Source of the DNA: Clostridia bacterium
GTDB lineage: Bacteria; Bacillota; Clostridia; Oscillospirales; CAG-382
Direction of reading: 5' to 3'
DNA: 56,227 nucleotides
NCBI GenBank assembly: GCA_017561145.1
Contig: JAFZDO010000018.1
Location: forward strand, 1-56,227
Shown: in pieces, positions 9,336 to 21,900 of the stretch
Layout: every line of letters begins with the position of its first letter
How positions within the stretch are numbered: position 1 is the stretch's first letter
Notes under the pieces: model-generated
Seen by the model: only the letters and a program-made list of their open reading frames with translations
Databases searched by the model: none
What the model was told of the DNA's origin: nothing
Translations under genes and position numbers: made by a program

Positions 9336-9731
9336 ATGAATGAAGCAATGATCAAAGCAATCGAATCCCTCAAAGCAGCACTCGCAGAAAGCGAAGAGCT
9401 CAAAAAGTACAACGAAGCAAAGGCTGCTTACGATGCAGACGAAGAGCTCAATAAGCTCATCAATGAATATAACGTTCAGGCAACCCTTCTTGAAACCGAA
9501 GGCAGAAAGCCCGAATCCGAACGCGATACTCAGCTTATCGAATCTATCTCTGCAAGACTTCGCGAATGCTACGATAGCATCAGCGAGAGCGCTACCCTCG
9601 CACAGATGCGCGAAGCAGAAGCTGGCGTTTCCGAAATCGTTTCCGCTATCAACGACGCGGTTCGCTTCACCATCGAGCCCGAACAGGCTAACTGTACTCA
9701 CGACTGCTCTACCTGCGGCGGCTGTCATTAA
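9336..9731 (+). CDS. YlbF/YmcA family protein, RicA-like, with cysteine-rich C-terminus
   Basis: In Bacillus the small helical proteins YmcA (RicA), YlbF (RicF) and YaaT (RicT) form an iron-sulfur complex that aids RNase Y-dependent mRNA maturation. This 131-residue protein is almost all charged helix (residues 1-110). Its C-terminus, CTHDCSTCGGCH, has four closely spaced cysteines that could bind a metal or Fe-S cluster. It lies between miaB and mutS, where B. subtilis has ymcA, which is why RicA is preferred over RicF. The start is supported by AAAGGA. Codon use is strongly biased (GAA, CTC, GCA), suggesting high expression. Family membership is fairly safe; the Ric function is inferred from synteny. 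Confidence 0.75.
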   Translation: MNEAMIKAIESLKAALAESEELKKYNEAKAAYDADEELNKLINEYNVQATLLETEGRKPESERDTQLIESISARLRECYDSISESATLAQMREAEAGVSEIVSAINDAVRFTIEPEQANCTHDCSTCGGCH

Positions 9732-9752
9732 TCGCATAAGTCGCTGACGCTC

Positions 9753-9780
9753 TCCCCAAAAATCCAAGGATTTTCGGGGA
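9753..9780 (+). terminator. Imperfect hairpin after the RicA-like gene
   Basis: TCCCC/GGGGA and AAAATCC/GGATTTT form a stem with one A-C mismatch (9753-9780). No clear T run follows, so termination is uncertain. Confidence 0.4.
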
Positions 9781-9807
9781 CCCCATACCCACGCGGCGGG
9801 GTTTTGT

Positions 9808-9888
9808 GAGTGCCGTTCACTCGCGTCTCGCTCACCGCTCGCGGCACTCTAAGGTATAAAAATCCACGCGCATGTCGCGGATTTTTAT
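9808..9888. repeat. Palindromic repeat element, copy 1: variable stem, CTAAGG, then conserved 33-nt hairpin
   Basis: A long stem closed by GAGTGCCG (9808-9815) and CGGCACTC (9842-9849) is followed by CTAAGG and a 33-nt hairpin (9856-9888) with ATAAAAATCC / GGATTTTTAT arms. The same 33 nt, the same CTAAGG joint and the same architecture recur at 31993-32086 after gdhA. It occupies most of the 292-nt miaB-side gap before mutS. It holds no gene. Confidence 0.75.
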
Positions 9889-9965
9889 AAGAGTTTATTA
9901 TAAAAACACGTTGTGTTTTGAAATTGTAAAGACGGAAACGGAGGCTTTTCGGAACGAAAGGCTTC

Positions 9966-10000
9966 CTTACCTCTTACTTCTCACCTCTTACCTATTACTT
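9966..10000. repeat. Five tandem heptamers (CTTACCT type) upstream of mutS
   Basis: Reading from 9966: CTTACCT, CTTACTT, CTCACCT, CTTACCT, ATTACTT. The tract ends 23 nt before the mutS start, just ahead of its ribosome site. Confidence 0.75.
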
Positions 10001-10023
10001 CAAAAGATCCGGAGGATTTTTCC

Positions 10024-12588
10024 ATGGCTCTGTCACCTCTTATGAAACAATATCTTGAGGTCAAGCAAAACCATCAGGATTGCATACTTATGTGCCGTCT
10101 CGGTGACTTTTACGAGATGTTTTTCGAGGACGCTCAAATTGCGTCCAAGGAGCTTGATCTTGTGCTTACGGGCAGAGATTGCGGACTTGAGGAGCGTGCG
10201 CCCATGTGCGGTGTTCCTCACCACGCGGTCGACGGATATATCGCAAAGCTCGTTTCGCGCGGATACCGCGTTGCTATCTGCGAGCAAATGGAAGACCCCG
10301 CAACCGCGAAGGGCTTGGTAAAGCGTGAGGTTACAAGGATAATCACCCCCGGTACGGTTACCGAGGGCGGTTATCTTGACGAAAAGAAAAACAATTATAT
10401 CGCCGCGGCGGTCTGCGACGATTTCGGCTGCGGTATTGCATTTGCCGATATTTCCACGGGTGAAATAAGTGCGACCGAAATTCTCGGCGAAAACATTCCC
10501 GCTCGCGTCGTTTCGGAGGCGGCGGCATATTCGCCGAGCGAATTGATCGTGCCCGACGGTTTCAATACCGTAATAAGCGGGCTTTTCAGCGGAAGATTCA
10601 ACACGTTGATCACAAACGGCGAGCTTTTTGATTTTGCCGTTACCACCTCGATTGAAACGATAAAGAGCGTTTATAACGAAGCCCCCGAAACAAACAGCGA
10701 TTACGCTGTCCGTGCCGCAGGAGGCTTGCTTGCCTACATAAAGCGCACACAAAAAATCGATCTTTCTTATCTTCAAAAGATAAATTTCTATTCCTGCGAG
10801 GAATTCATGGGAATAGATTCGGCGTCGAGAAGAAATCTTGAAATTTCCGAATCGATGCGTGCAAAACAGCGCAAGGGCTCGCTCCTTTGGGCTGTCGACA
10901 GAACCAAAACGAGCGCAGGCGCACGTCTTTTGCGCAGATGGTTGGAAAAACCGCTCGTAAACGAAAGCGCGATACGTTTCCGTCTCGAAGCGGCAAACGA
11001 GCTTTACCGCGACGGTGTTCTTCGCGATGAATTGAGAAGCGTTTTAAAGGACGTTACCGATATCGAGCGTTTAATGACCCGTTTGGTCTACGGTACAGCA
11101 AATGCGCGTGACCTTAAAGCGCTTGAACGTACGATCAAGCTGTTCCCTCAGATCAAGGAGCTTTTGGCTACCGCAAAATCCAATCCGTTAAAGAGGATCG
11201 ATTCCGAGATCGATCCCCTGACCGACCTTGCCGATTCGATATTCCGCACGATTGCCGAAGAACCCTCGGCGGTGCTTAAGGAGGGCGGAATCATCAAGCC
11301 GGGATGTAACGAGGCGGTCGACGAGCTTACCGATATGGTAGTAAACGGAAAGGCCTGGATCGCAAAGATCGAGGAATACGAACGCGAAAAAACGGGCATC
11401 AAGACCTTAAAGATCGGCTATAACCGAGTTTTCGGCTATTATATCGAGGTTTCGAAGTCCTTTATTTCGCAGGTGCCCGAAACCTATATCCGCCGTCAGA
11501 CCCTTGCAAACGGCGAGCGTTACGTTACCCCCGAGCTTAAGGAGACCGAAAGCCGTGTTATCGGCGCAAGAGATCGCCTTTACGCACTTGAATACGAAAT
11601 CTTCGTTGCTCTTCGCGAACACGTTTTAGGAGAGCTTGATAAAATAAAAAGCGCCGCCAACGCCTTGGCGGAATTGGACGTTTATTGCTCTAACGCCGAG
11701 ATTGCGCGTGAGCAGGGCTACGTTTGTCCCGAAATAGACCGCTCCGATAAAATAATCCTCAAAAACAGCCGACACCCCGTTGTCGAGCGCTTCCTTGACG
11801 GAAATTATTTCGTTCCCAACGATTGTATGCTCGACTGCACGGCAAACCGAATGCTTCTTATCACGGGACCGAATATGGCAGGTAAATCGACCTATATGCG
11901 TCAGGTCGCGCTTTGCGTTATACTTGCCCAAGCAGGCTGCTTTGTCCCTGCGACCGAAGCAAGGATCGGTATTTGCGACCGAGTATTTACCCGTGTCGGC
12001 GCATCCGACGACCTCGCAAGCGGCAATTCGACCTTTATGCTCGAAATGAACGAGGTTGCCGACATTCTAAAAAACGCTACCAAAAACAGCCTTATCATCT
12101 ATGACGAGATAGGCAGAGGCACAAGCACCTATGACGGTATGAGCATCGCGCGTGCCGTTGTTGAATACACCGCAAAAAGGATCGGCGCAAAAACCCTTTT
12201 TGCAACCCACTATCACGAGCTTACCGCGCTTGAGGGCGAAGCCGACGGCGTTGTAAATTACAACATCGCCGCAAAAAAACGCGGAAACGACGTTGTTTTC
12301 CTCCGCAAGATAGTAAAGGGTGCGGCGGACGATAGCTACGGTATCGAGGTTGCACATCTTGCAGGTGTGCCCGAAACGGTTGTTAACCGCGCAAAGCAGG
12401 TGCTTGCATCGCTTACCGAAAACGAAACCCGTCCTGTTGTTAAGAAAAAGGACGAAAGCGACAATATAAGCTTCGAAGCGCTTAACGAAGCACGCGTTAT
12501 TGACAGAATTAAGCAGATAGACATCAACACCCTTACGCCGTATGAAGCGATAACGCTTCTTTACGAGCTTAAAAAGGAGCTTGAATAA
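10024..12588 (+). CDS. mutS: DNA mismatch repair protein MutS
   Basis: Recognises mismatches and small loops and recruits MutL, using ATP. The 854 residues follow the MutS1 plan. The mismatch-reading Phe-x-Glu lies in CRLGDFYEMFFEDA (about residues 24-37), followed by connector, lever and clamp regions. The C-terminal ATPase has Walker A GPNMAGKSTYMRQ, Walker B IIYDEIGRGTSTYDG and the ATHYHEL switch. A C-terminal helix-turn-helix/tetramerisation stretch ends ITLLYELKKELE. CCGGAGGA precedes the ATG. mutL starts on the very next base after the stop, so the pair is translationally linked. The upstream heptamer tract is a possible length-variable element. Confidence 0.98.
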   Translation: MALSPLMKQYLEVKQNHQDCILMCRLGDFYEMFFEDAQIASKELDLVLTGRDCGLEERAPMCGVPHHAVDGYIAKLVSRGYRVAICEQMEDPATAKGLVKREVTRIITPGTVTEGGYLDEKKNNYIAAAVCDDFGCGIAFADISTGEISATEILGENIPARVVSEAAAYSPSELIVPDGFNTVISGLFSGRFNTLITNGELFDFAVTTSIETIKSVYNEAPETNSDYAVRAAGGLLAYIKRTQKIDLSYLQKINFYSCEEFMGIDSASRRNLEISESMRAKQRKGSLLWAVDRTKTSAGARLLRRWLEKPLVNESAIRFRLEAANELYRDGVLRDELRSVLKDVTDIERLMTRLVYGTANARDLKALERTIKLFPQIKELLATAKSNPLKRIDSEIDPLTDLADSIFRTIAEEPSAVLKEGGIIKPGCNEAVDELTDMVVNGKAWIAKIEEYEREKTGIKTLKIGYNRVFGYYIEVSKSFISQVPETYIRRQTLANGERYVTPELKETESRVIGARDRLYALEYEIFVALREHVLGELDKIKSAANALAELDVYCSNAEIAREQGYVCPEIDRSDKIILKNSRHPVVERFLDGNYFVPNDCMLDCTANRMLLITGPNMAGKSTYMRQVALCVILAQAGCFVPATEARIGICDRVFTRVGASDDLASGNSTFMLEMNEVADILKNATKNSLIIYDEIGRGTSTYDGMSIARAVVEYTAKRIGAKTLFATHYHELTALEGEADGVVNYNIAAKKRGNDVVFLRKIVKGAADDSYGIEVAHLAGVPETVVNRAKQVLASLTENETRPVVKKKDESDNISFEALNEARVIDRIKQIDINTLTPYEAITLLYELKKELE

Positions 12589-15610
<3,022 letters not shown>

Positions 15611-15635
15611 TGTTTGCGCAATATATATAATATAT

Positions 15636-15666
15636 AAAGGAAGGTTTTTTTCGGCCTTCCTTTTTT
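15636..15666 (+). terminator. Terminator after tgt
   Basis: AAAGGAAGG (15636-15644) pairs with CCTTCCTTT (15655-15663), followed by further Ts. It ends the miaB-mutS-mutL-tgt run. Confidence 0.85.
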
Positions 15667-15806
15667 CTTTGTAAGAAGTGCAAAAATCAAAATATGAATA
15701 TTTGGTTAAAATGTCAATAAAAAAATATTTTTTGTACTTTTTGTACAAATATGACTCCGCGGTTCTATCGCAGAAATAAATTTTTGTAATAAATGTCAAA
15801 AAAGTA

Positions 15807-15835
15807 TTGCAAAGTTGTTAAAAGTATGTTATCAT
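15807..15835 (+). promoter_or_regulatory. Promoter of the giant dockerin gene
   Basis: TTGCAA (15807-15812), a 17-nt spacer, TATCAT (15830-15835), with a TGT extended -10. About 60 nt upstream there is an exact 9+9-nt direct repeat TTTTTGTAC (15729-15746) ending in the palindrome TTGTACAA, a possible operator. Bases 15667-15800 are otherwise A/T-rich without a gene. Confidence 0.75.
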
Positions 15836-15840
15836 AGTAC

Positions 15841-15961
15841 CACTAAAATCGCCGATACTATCCGGCGAAAGAAATAAGGCGTTTTCGGTAACAGCAGCAG
15901 AGCAAGTTCCGAGCTTTGTGGAAACGGCCGAAATACCCTTGTAAAAAATAAGGAGGAAAAT
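15841..15961 (+). promoter_or_regulatory. Structured 5' leader of the giant dockerin gene, no known family recognised
   Basis: About 120 nt of leader folds on paper into hairpin 1 (TCGCCG 15849-15854 with CGGCGA 15863-15868) and a larger stem (TTTCGG 15883-15888 with CCGAAA 15928-15933, extended by GG/CC) that encloses GTTCC/GGAAAC (15906-15910 and 15920-15925). AAGGAGG lies 7 nt before the ATG. I could not match it to c-di-GMP, c-di-AMP or other common riboswitch consensus sequences. Confidence 0.5.
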
Positions 15962-18900
15962 ATGGAACAAAAAAGCATGTTCAAAAGACTTTTGAGCTTT
16001 GTTGTTATTTTCACAATGCTCTTCAGCTCTTTTGTAATCCTCGCGGCACCTGCTTTTGCGGCTGATGAAGCTGCTGATGCGGGCAAGTACAATGCGGGTC
16101 TTAATATTGAACTCAGCGATAATGAGCAGCTTCTCAATATTGATGACGCAGCAGCAATTAAGCTTCTTACTGATGGCGATTGGGCCCTCAATGCTGAAGC
16201 TTGGGGTGGCAACACCAACGGTGTTGTTCTTGTTCAGAACAAGAATGCTACCCAGCAAAACGCATGGGGTCAGGCAAACTTCATTTGGAAGTTTGAAGAC
16301 ACTCCCGATCCCTATAACAGCATTAAGTTCGGTTTCTATTCCGACGTTAATTCTATGATCGGTTACCCCACCGAAGAAGACGTTTGGTTTTCTAACAACG
16401 GTGTTGACTGGGTTTCCGGTTATAGTACTGCGGATATCGGCTATGGCGAAACCATTCCCGATGCAATGACCAAGTTTGACGGCGAAGCTACCCCTGCGGG
16501 TACCGTTGTCGGCGAAATCAAGCTCCGCAACCCTCAAACCTATAAGTACGTTAAGATCGAGTTCTATTATCCGAAGAGCCCCTTCACCGAAGAAAACGGT
16601 TACACTAACGGCACCGCTAAGCCCAGATGGGAATTCTTCGGTCTTACTGAAGTGTTCGATTTTGATCTCGTTCCTACTTCTACCGTAGTTACCGACTGGA
16701 ACGCTCACCAGTATTGGGAAGGCCGCGGCGGCAGCAACGGTTCTTATGCGTTCAACAACGCTGAAGACTATGCGGCAAGCAGTCTCACCTGGTGGAAGCA
16801 CGTTGCTTTCGCTCCCGTTGAAGGCAAAGAAAATACCTACACCATCGCAGGTATCAGAGAAGCAGGCGAAAATCCCCTTCTCGCATTCCCTGAAGGCGGC
16901 TTCGTATGGTGTGCATGGAACGATGCAGGCACCGGCACTCCCGGTAAGGCAGCCCTTAACCTCTTTGGTACTATGACGGAAGGCGACATTTACGTTCTCA
17001 CCGGCTTTGACGTTGCAGGCGAATTCGTTCAGAACGATGCAACCATTACCAAGTGGGTTGATCCCGATGCTCCTGCAAACGTAGCACTCGGCAGCAAGTA
17101 TGAAATTGTCGGCTTGACTCCTTCGTCGAGCTATCCCGACACCGACAACAAAGAACTTACCGATGGCGCAAGAGTTAACGGTAAATACGGCGAACCCGGT
17201 TGGGTAGGCGTTATTCTCAACGGCACGACCCGTGCTTTTGACGTTGTTGTTACTCTCGGCGACGGCGAAACCGTTTATGATCTCAGCAAGATCATCGTTA
17301 ACGCAGGTGCAAAGGGCACTACCGCAGGCGTTACCGAACCTAACTTTATCACCTACTATTCTGTTGACGGCGAAGACTGGACCGAATTCGGCACCTACAC
17401 CGCAACCGACAATGCTGACATTATGTCCGTTAACGCTACTATGGAAGTTGCAACTCCCGTAGCAGCTAAGTACATCAAGGTTAACGTTAACCGTGCAACC
17501 GGCGGCAACCTTATGTGGCTCGGCGAAATCGAAGCATACGGCGTTGAAGCTGAAGAACCCGCAGCAAAAGATAAGTTCACCATCGTATTGGGCGACGGCG
17601 TTAAGGTGCTCAACTCTGATGTTGACTCTGCTATCGCACTTCTTACCGATGGCAATTTTGCACTCGATGCAGGCGCATGGGGCAATAACACCTCCGGCGT
17701 TGTTGCTATCCAGAACCCGAATCCCGCTAACGTTAACAGCAAAACTGCTGCTGACCTCATTTGGGAATTCGGTGAAACTCCCGAAGCATACAACACCATT
17801 AGATTTGGTATTTATTCCGACGCTAACGTTATGATCGGTTATCCTACCGAAGATGACGTTTACTTCTCCGATGACGGTGTTACCTGGATATCCGGTTACT
17901 CCAAGCTCGGTTATGGCGAAACTCTTCTTGACACATTCGCAACCTTTGAAGATAACGCTACCGCTCCCGGTGCTATTATCGGCGAAATCAGACTTGAAAA
18001 TCCTCAAACCTATAGATTCGTTAAGATCAGTTTGCAGTTCCCCAAGAGTCCCTTCACTGTTGACAACGGTTACACCTCTGAAACCGCTAAACCCAGATGG
18101 GAATTCATCGGTCTTACCGAAGCATTTGAATTTGATTACGTTGAACCCTCTTCCGTAATTACCGATTTCAACGTTGACGAATACTGGGAATCCCGCTACG
18201 GCAGAGGCGCAGGCTCGTTCGCATTCACCACTGCTGAAGAATATAAGGTAGCTTGGGATAACTTCATCACCTCCAGCTACACTCAGGTAGCATTCGCTCC
18301 TGTAGCTGATCTTGAAAACGTATATGAAGTAGTTGTTAAGGGTAACAGCGAGCTCACCTTCCCCGAAGGCGGCTTTATCTGGACCGCTTACAACTCTGCA
18401 GAAGCAGGCTCCGCAGCAGAAGCAGCACTCAACCTCTTCGCTGATATGGAAGCAGGCGATCAGTACACCTTCACCGGCATCGACTTTGAAAAGGGCTTTG
18501 GCGAAAAAGACGCTAAGGTTGAAAAGTACGTTGCCCCCGAAGAACCCGCATTCGAATATCCCGAAGGATACACTGTTGTTACCGGCGAAACCGGCAAGTG
18601 GCAATCCGACGAAGGCGATTTCGACTTCGGTTACAAATATGAAGTTGTTGATGACAACCTCGTTATTGACGTTATCGTTAACGATGAACTCGTAAAGGCA
18701 GCAGCAGACGCTTCCACCGGTAACGGTGTTGCTACTAACATCCGTCTCTGGGTGAACTACGGCAATGCTAAGTGGGACAGACTCTATGACGGTTATTTCA
18801 AGGGCGACGAAATTGCTCTCTTCTCGAAGGATGCAGCAGGTACCGTAGGTACTGAAGGCACCGTCGCATTTGCAGACAACGTAATCACCTTTACTCTTCC

Positions 18901-21900
18901 TCTCGAAGAACTCGCAGGCGGCAAAGAACAATTCCAGTTCACCATCTGTGTTTCCAATACCGATGCTGAAGGCAAGAACAATGCATGTCTCTATGCATTC
19001 TGCAACACCTTCGCTTGGTCCGCTTGGGACGCTGAAAATACTCACACTATCGTTCTTCCCAAAGAACCCGTTGAAGAGTACTTCTGGGAAGAAGGCGAAT
19101 ACGAACTCGACGCTTCCGGCAACTGGAATCCTTACTTCGCATGGGGTTACGAATTTGCAATTGACAGCTTTAACGCTACCGAAGGCGCATGCACCGCTAT
19201 CTTCGATAACGCTGAATCCTATGTTGCAAAGGGTCCCGGCAAGTGGACTACTCAGCTCGTTCTCGCGCCTGTTGCAGGTGAAGAAGGCGTTTACGAGCTT
19301 ATTAAAGCATATAAGACCACCGGCAAGAACGCTCAGGGCAACCTTGATGCAGGCAACATTGACTTTGAAGGCGGCAAGATTGTTCTCTCCGTTCAGGACT
19401 CCGGTACCAGACCCGAAAAGAACGATGACGGCACTCTTAAATTCCCCAACTGGGAAGACAGAGCAGCATCTTGGGGTCTTATCAACACCATCCGTGCTAG
19501 ATTGACTCTTAACGGCAACACTCTTACCGTTCAAGATAAACCCGCAGATCCCGTTATCTCCGTTTGGGGCAGCGGCGCAACTGTTGACGTTATGACCGAC
19601 GGTTACACCGGTCTCGGCGAAATCACCGGTTATGAAGGCAACAACGCTAAGCTCTACGGCTTCAGCAACGACGTTCTCTTCAAGGCTGAATATAGCTTTG
19701 ACGTAACTGTTGGCTATTCTGCATTTGACGCTATCACCCTCTACACTCTCGACTATGCAGGTGGCGGCGTAATGCTTCCCGAAGCAGTTAAGTTTGTTGT
19801 GAACGGCACGTCCTATGACGCTGTTATCACTGCTAACGAAAACGGTATCGCTACCATCAAGGCTGAACTCGGCGAAACCGTTAAGGCTTCCACTGTTACT
19901 GTTAAAGTAACTATGGGCGCATCGCCTTACTCGTTCCCGATCTTCAACATGTTCACCGAACTCGAAGTGAACAAAGTAGAAGTTACCACCTCTAACGTAG
20001 TTACCGACTTTAACCCCACAAGCTACAAGCAATCCATCGGCGGCGCTAACGGCGCATTCATCTATGATGACGCTGATATCTACGCTGCATGCGGCAACGA
20101 CTGGTGGATCCACGTTGCATTCGCTCCTGTAGCTGATATGGACGGCTACTACGAAGTAGTTGCTGTAAGAGCACCTACCACCGGCAATTACCTTGCAATG
20201 CCCGAAAACGGCTTCATCTGGATGGCATGGTCCTCCGCAGGCGACACTCCCGAAACCGCAGGTGCATATGCACTCGCATTTATGAACGACCTCGAGACTG
20301 GCGACATCGTTAAATTCGTCGGCGTTGACTTTGCTAACCACACCACCGAAGCAGATGCATACGCAGAAGTTTGGGTAGATCCCAATGCTCCCGTAAACGT
20401 AGCACTCGGCAAGGATTACGAAATTTCCGGTATCGGCAACCGTGATTCTTACTACGGTAACATCACCGATGGTAGCGCAGTAATGAACCTCAATGGCGAC
20501 AACCATAAGAACTGGTTCGGTTTCTACCACAACGGTAATAACCCCACCAACGCTCCCGACAAGCTCGGTTACTTCATTATCGACCTTGAAAAGGTATATG
20601 ACGTTGAATCTATCAGAGTTGGTTTGATTCAGAACGTAGGTTGGGGTATTGCAGGTCCTGCAGGCGTTAAGGCTTACGGCTCGCTCGACGGCGAAACCTT
20701 TGAAGAAATCGGCACCTTCGAATTCTCTCTCGTAGACGGTGTTGGTGTCTGGACCGAAATCACTGCAGAAGCACAAGCACAATACATCAAGATCGAAGTT
20801 ACTCTTGGCGGCACCTTCGCATTCGTAAACGAAGTTGAAGTTTACGGTAAAGAAGCAGGCCCCGAAGTTGGCACCGAGGAAAATCCCGCAGTTATCGAAA
20901 TTCTCCCCGGCATGAGAGGCTACATGGGTGAAGGCTACGCTACTCTTAAGGGCGGCGACGAATACTACTTCACCGCAATCGTTCCCGTTGACGGTAACGT
21001 TAATGCTAACTTCTACGTAATCGACGCAGAATACAACGGCTACAGCGTTCTCTACTCTCTCAACGGCGGCGAACTCCTTGACAACTACAACTTCGATAAC
21101 CCCGGTCTTGACAACCTCAAGGCAGGCGACGTAATCACTGTTTACGTTAAGGTTGCTGACGAAGCTCCCGAAGTTGAACTTACCGCTATGATTTCTCTCG
21201 ATGCAGTTGGCAGCATGTCCAACCCCGAAGAAATCGAAGCAGGCGATATTGAAACCGTAATCGCAGAAGGCAACTACCAGGGCTACACCTATGAATATGT
21301 TGCTTCCGCAGACGGTATTGTTACCATTACCATGTCCGATGATAACACCGGCTGGCTCTACAGCGTATCTAACGTTGAAGCAGGCATTTACGGCGACATG
21401 CACTACAGCGATGATGATCCTATCGTTAAGTCCGAATCTGTCGAAGTAAAAGCAGGCGACGTTATCACCATTTCTATCAGCACTTACGGCGGCGCATCCA
21501 CTGCAGGCACCGTTAAGTGGACCCTCGCATTCGAAGAACCCAAGCCTGAAGTTGTTGAACTTCTCGTTTCTCACGTTAACGCATATAACTGGGGCACCTT
21601 CGAATCCATGATCATTTCCGGCGACGGCAAGACCGTTGAAGAAGTTATCGGTCAGAAGCCTCAGTGGTGGATCGTATACACTGTTGAAAACATCGACGGT
21701 AAGTACGTTGCTACCAACTACTACAAGAACTCTGAAGAATGCTACCAGGTTAAGGTTCCTACCGGCGGCTTCCTCTACTACGTATTCGATGCTAACAGCG
21801 CATACGCTGCAGCAGACGAAGGCGCACTCCTCGACTACACCTTCGTTCTCGGTTCTATCAGCCTCGAAGGCGTAACTGCAATTGACACTACTGTTAATGC

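Noticed and set aside
15841..15961. Cyclic di-GMP or cyclic di-AMP riboswitch
   Set aside because: The conserved GGCAAACC/ACGCAAAGCC core and ydaO core strings are absent.
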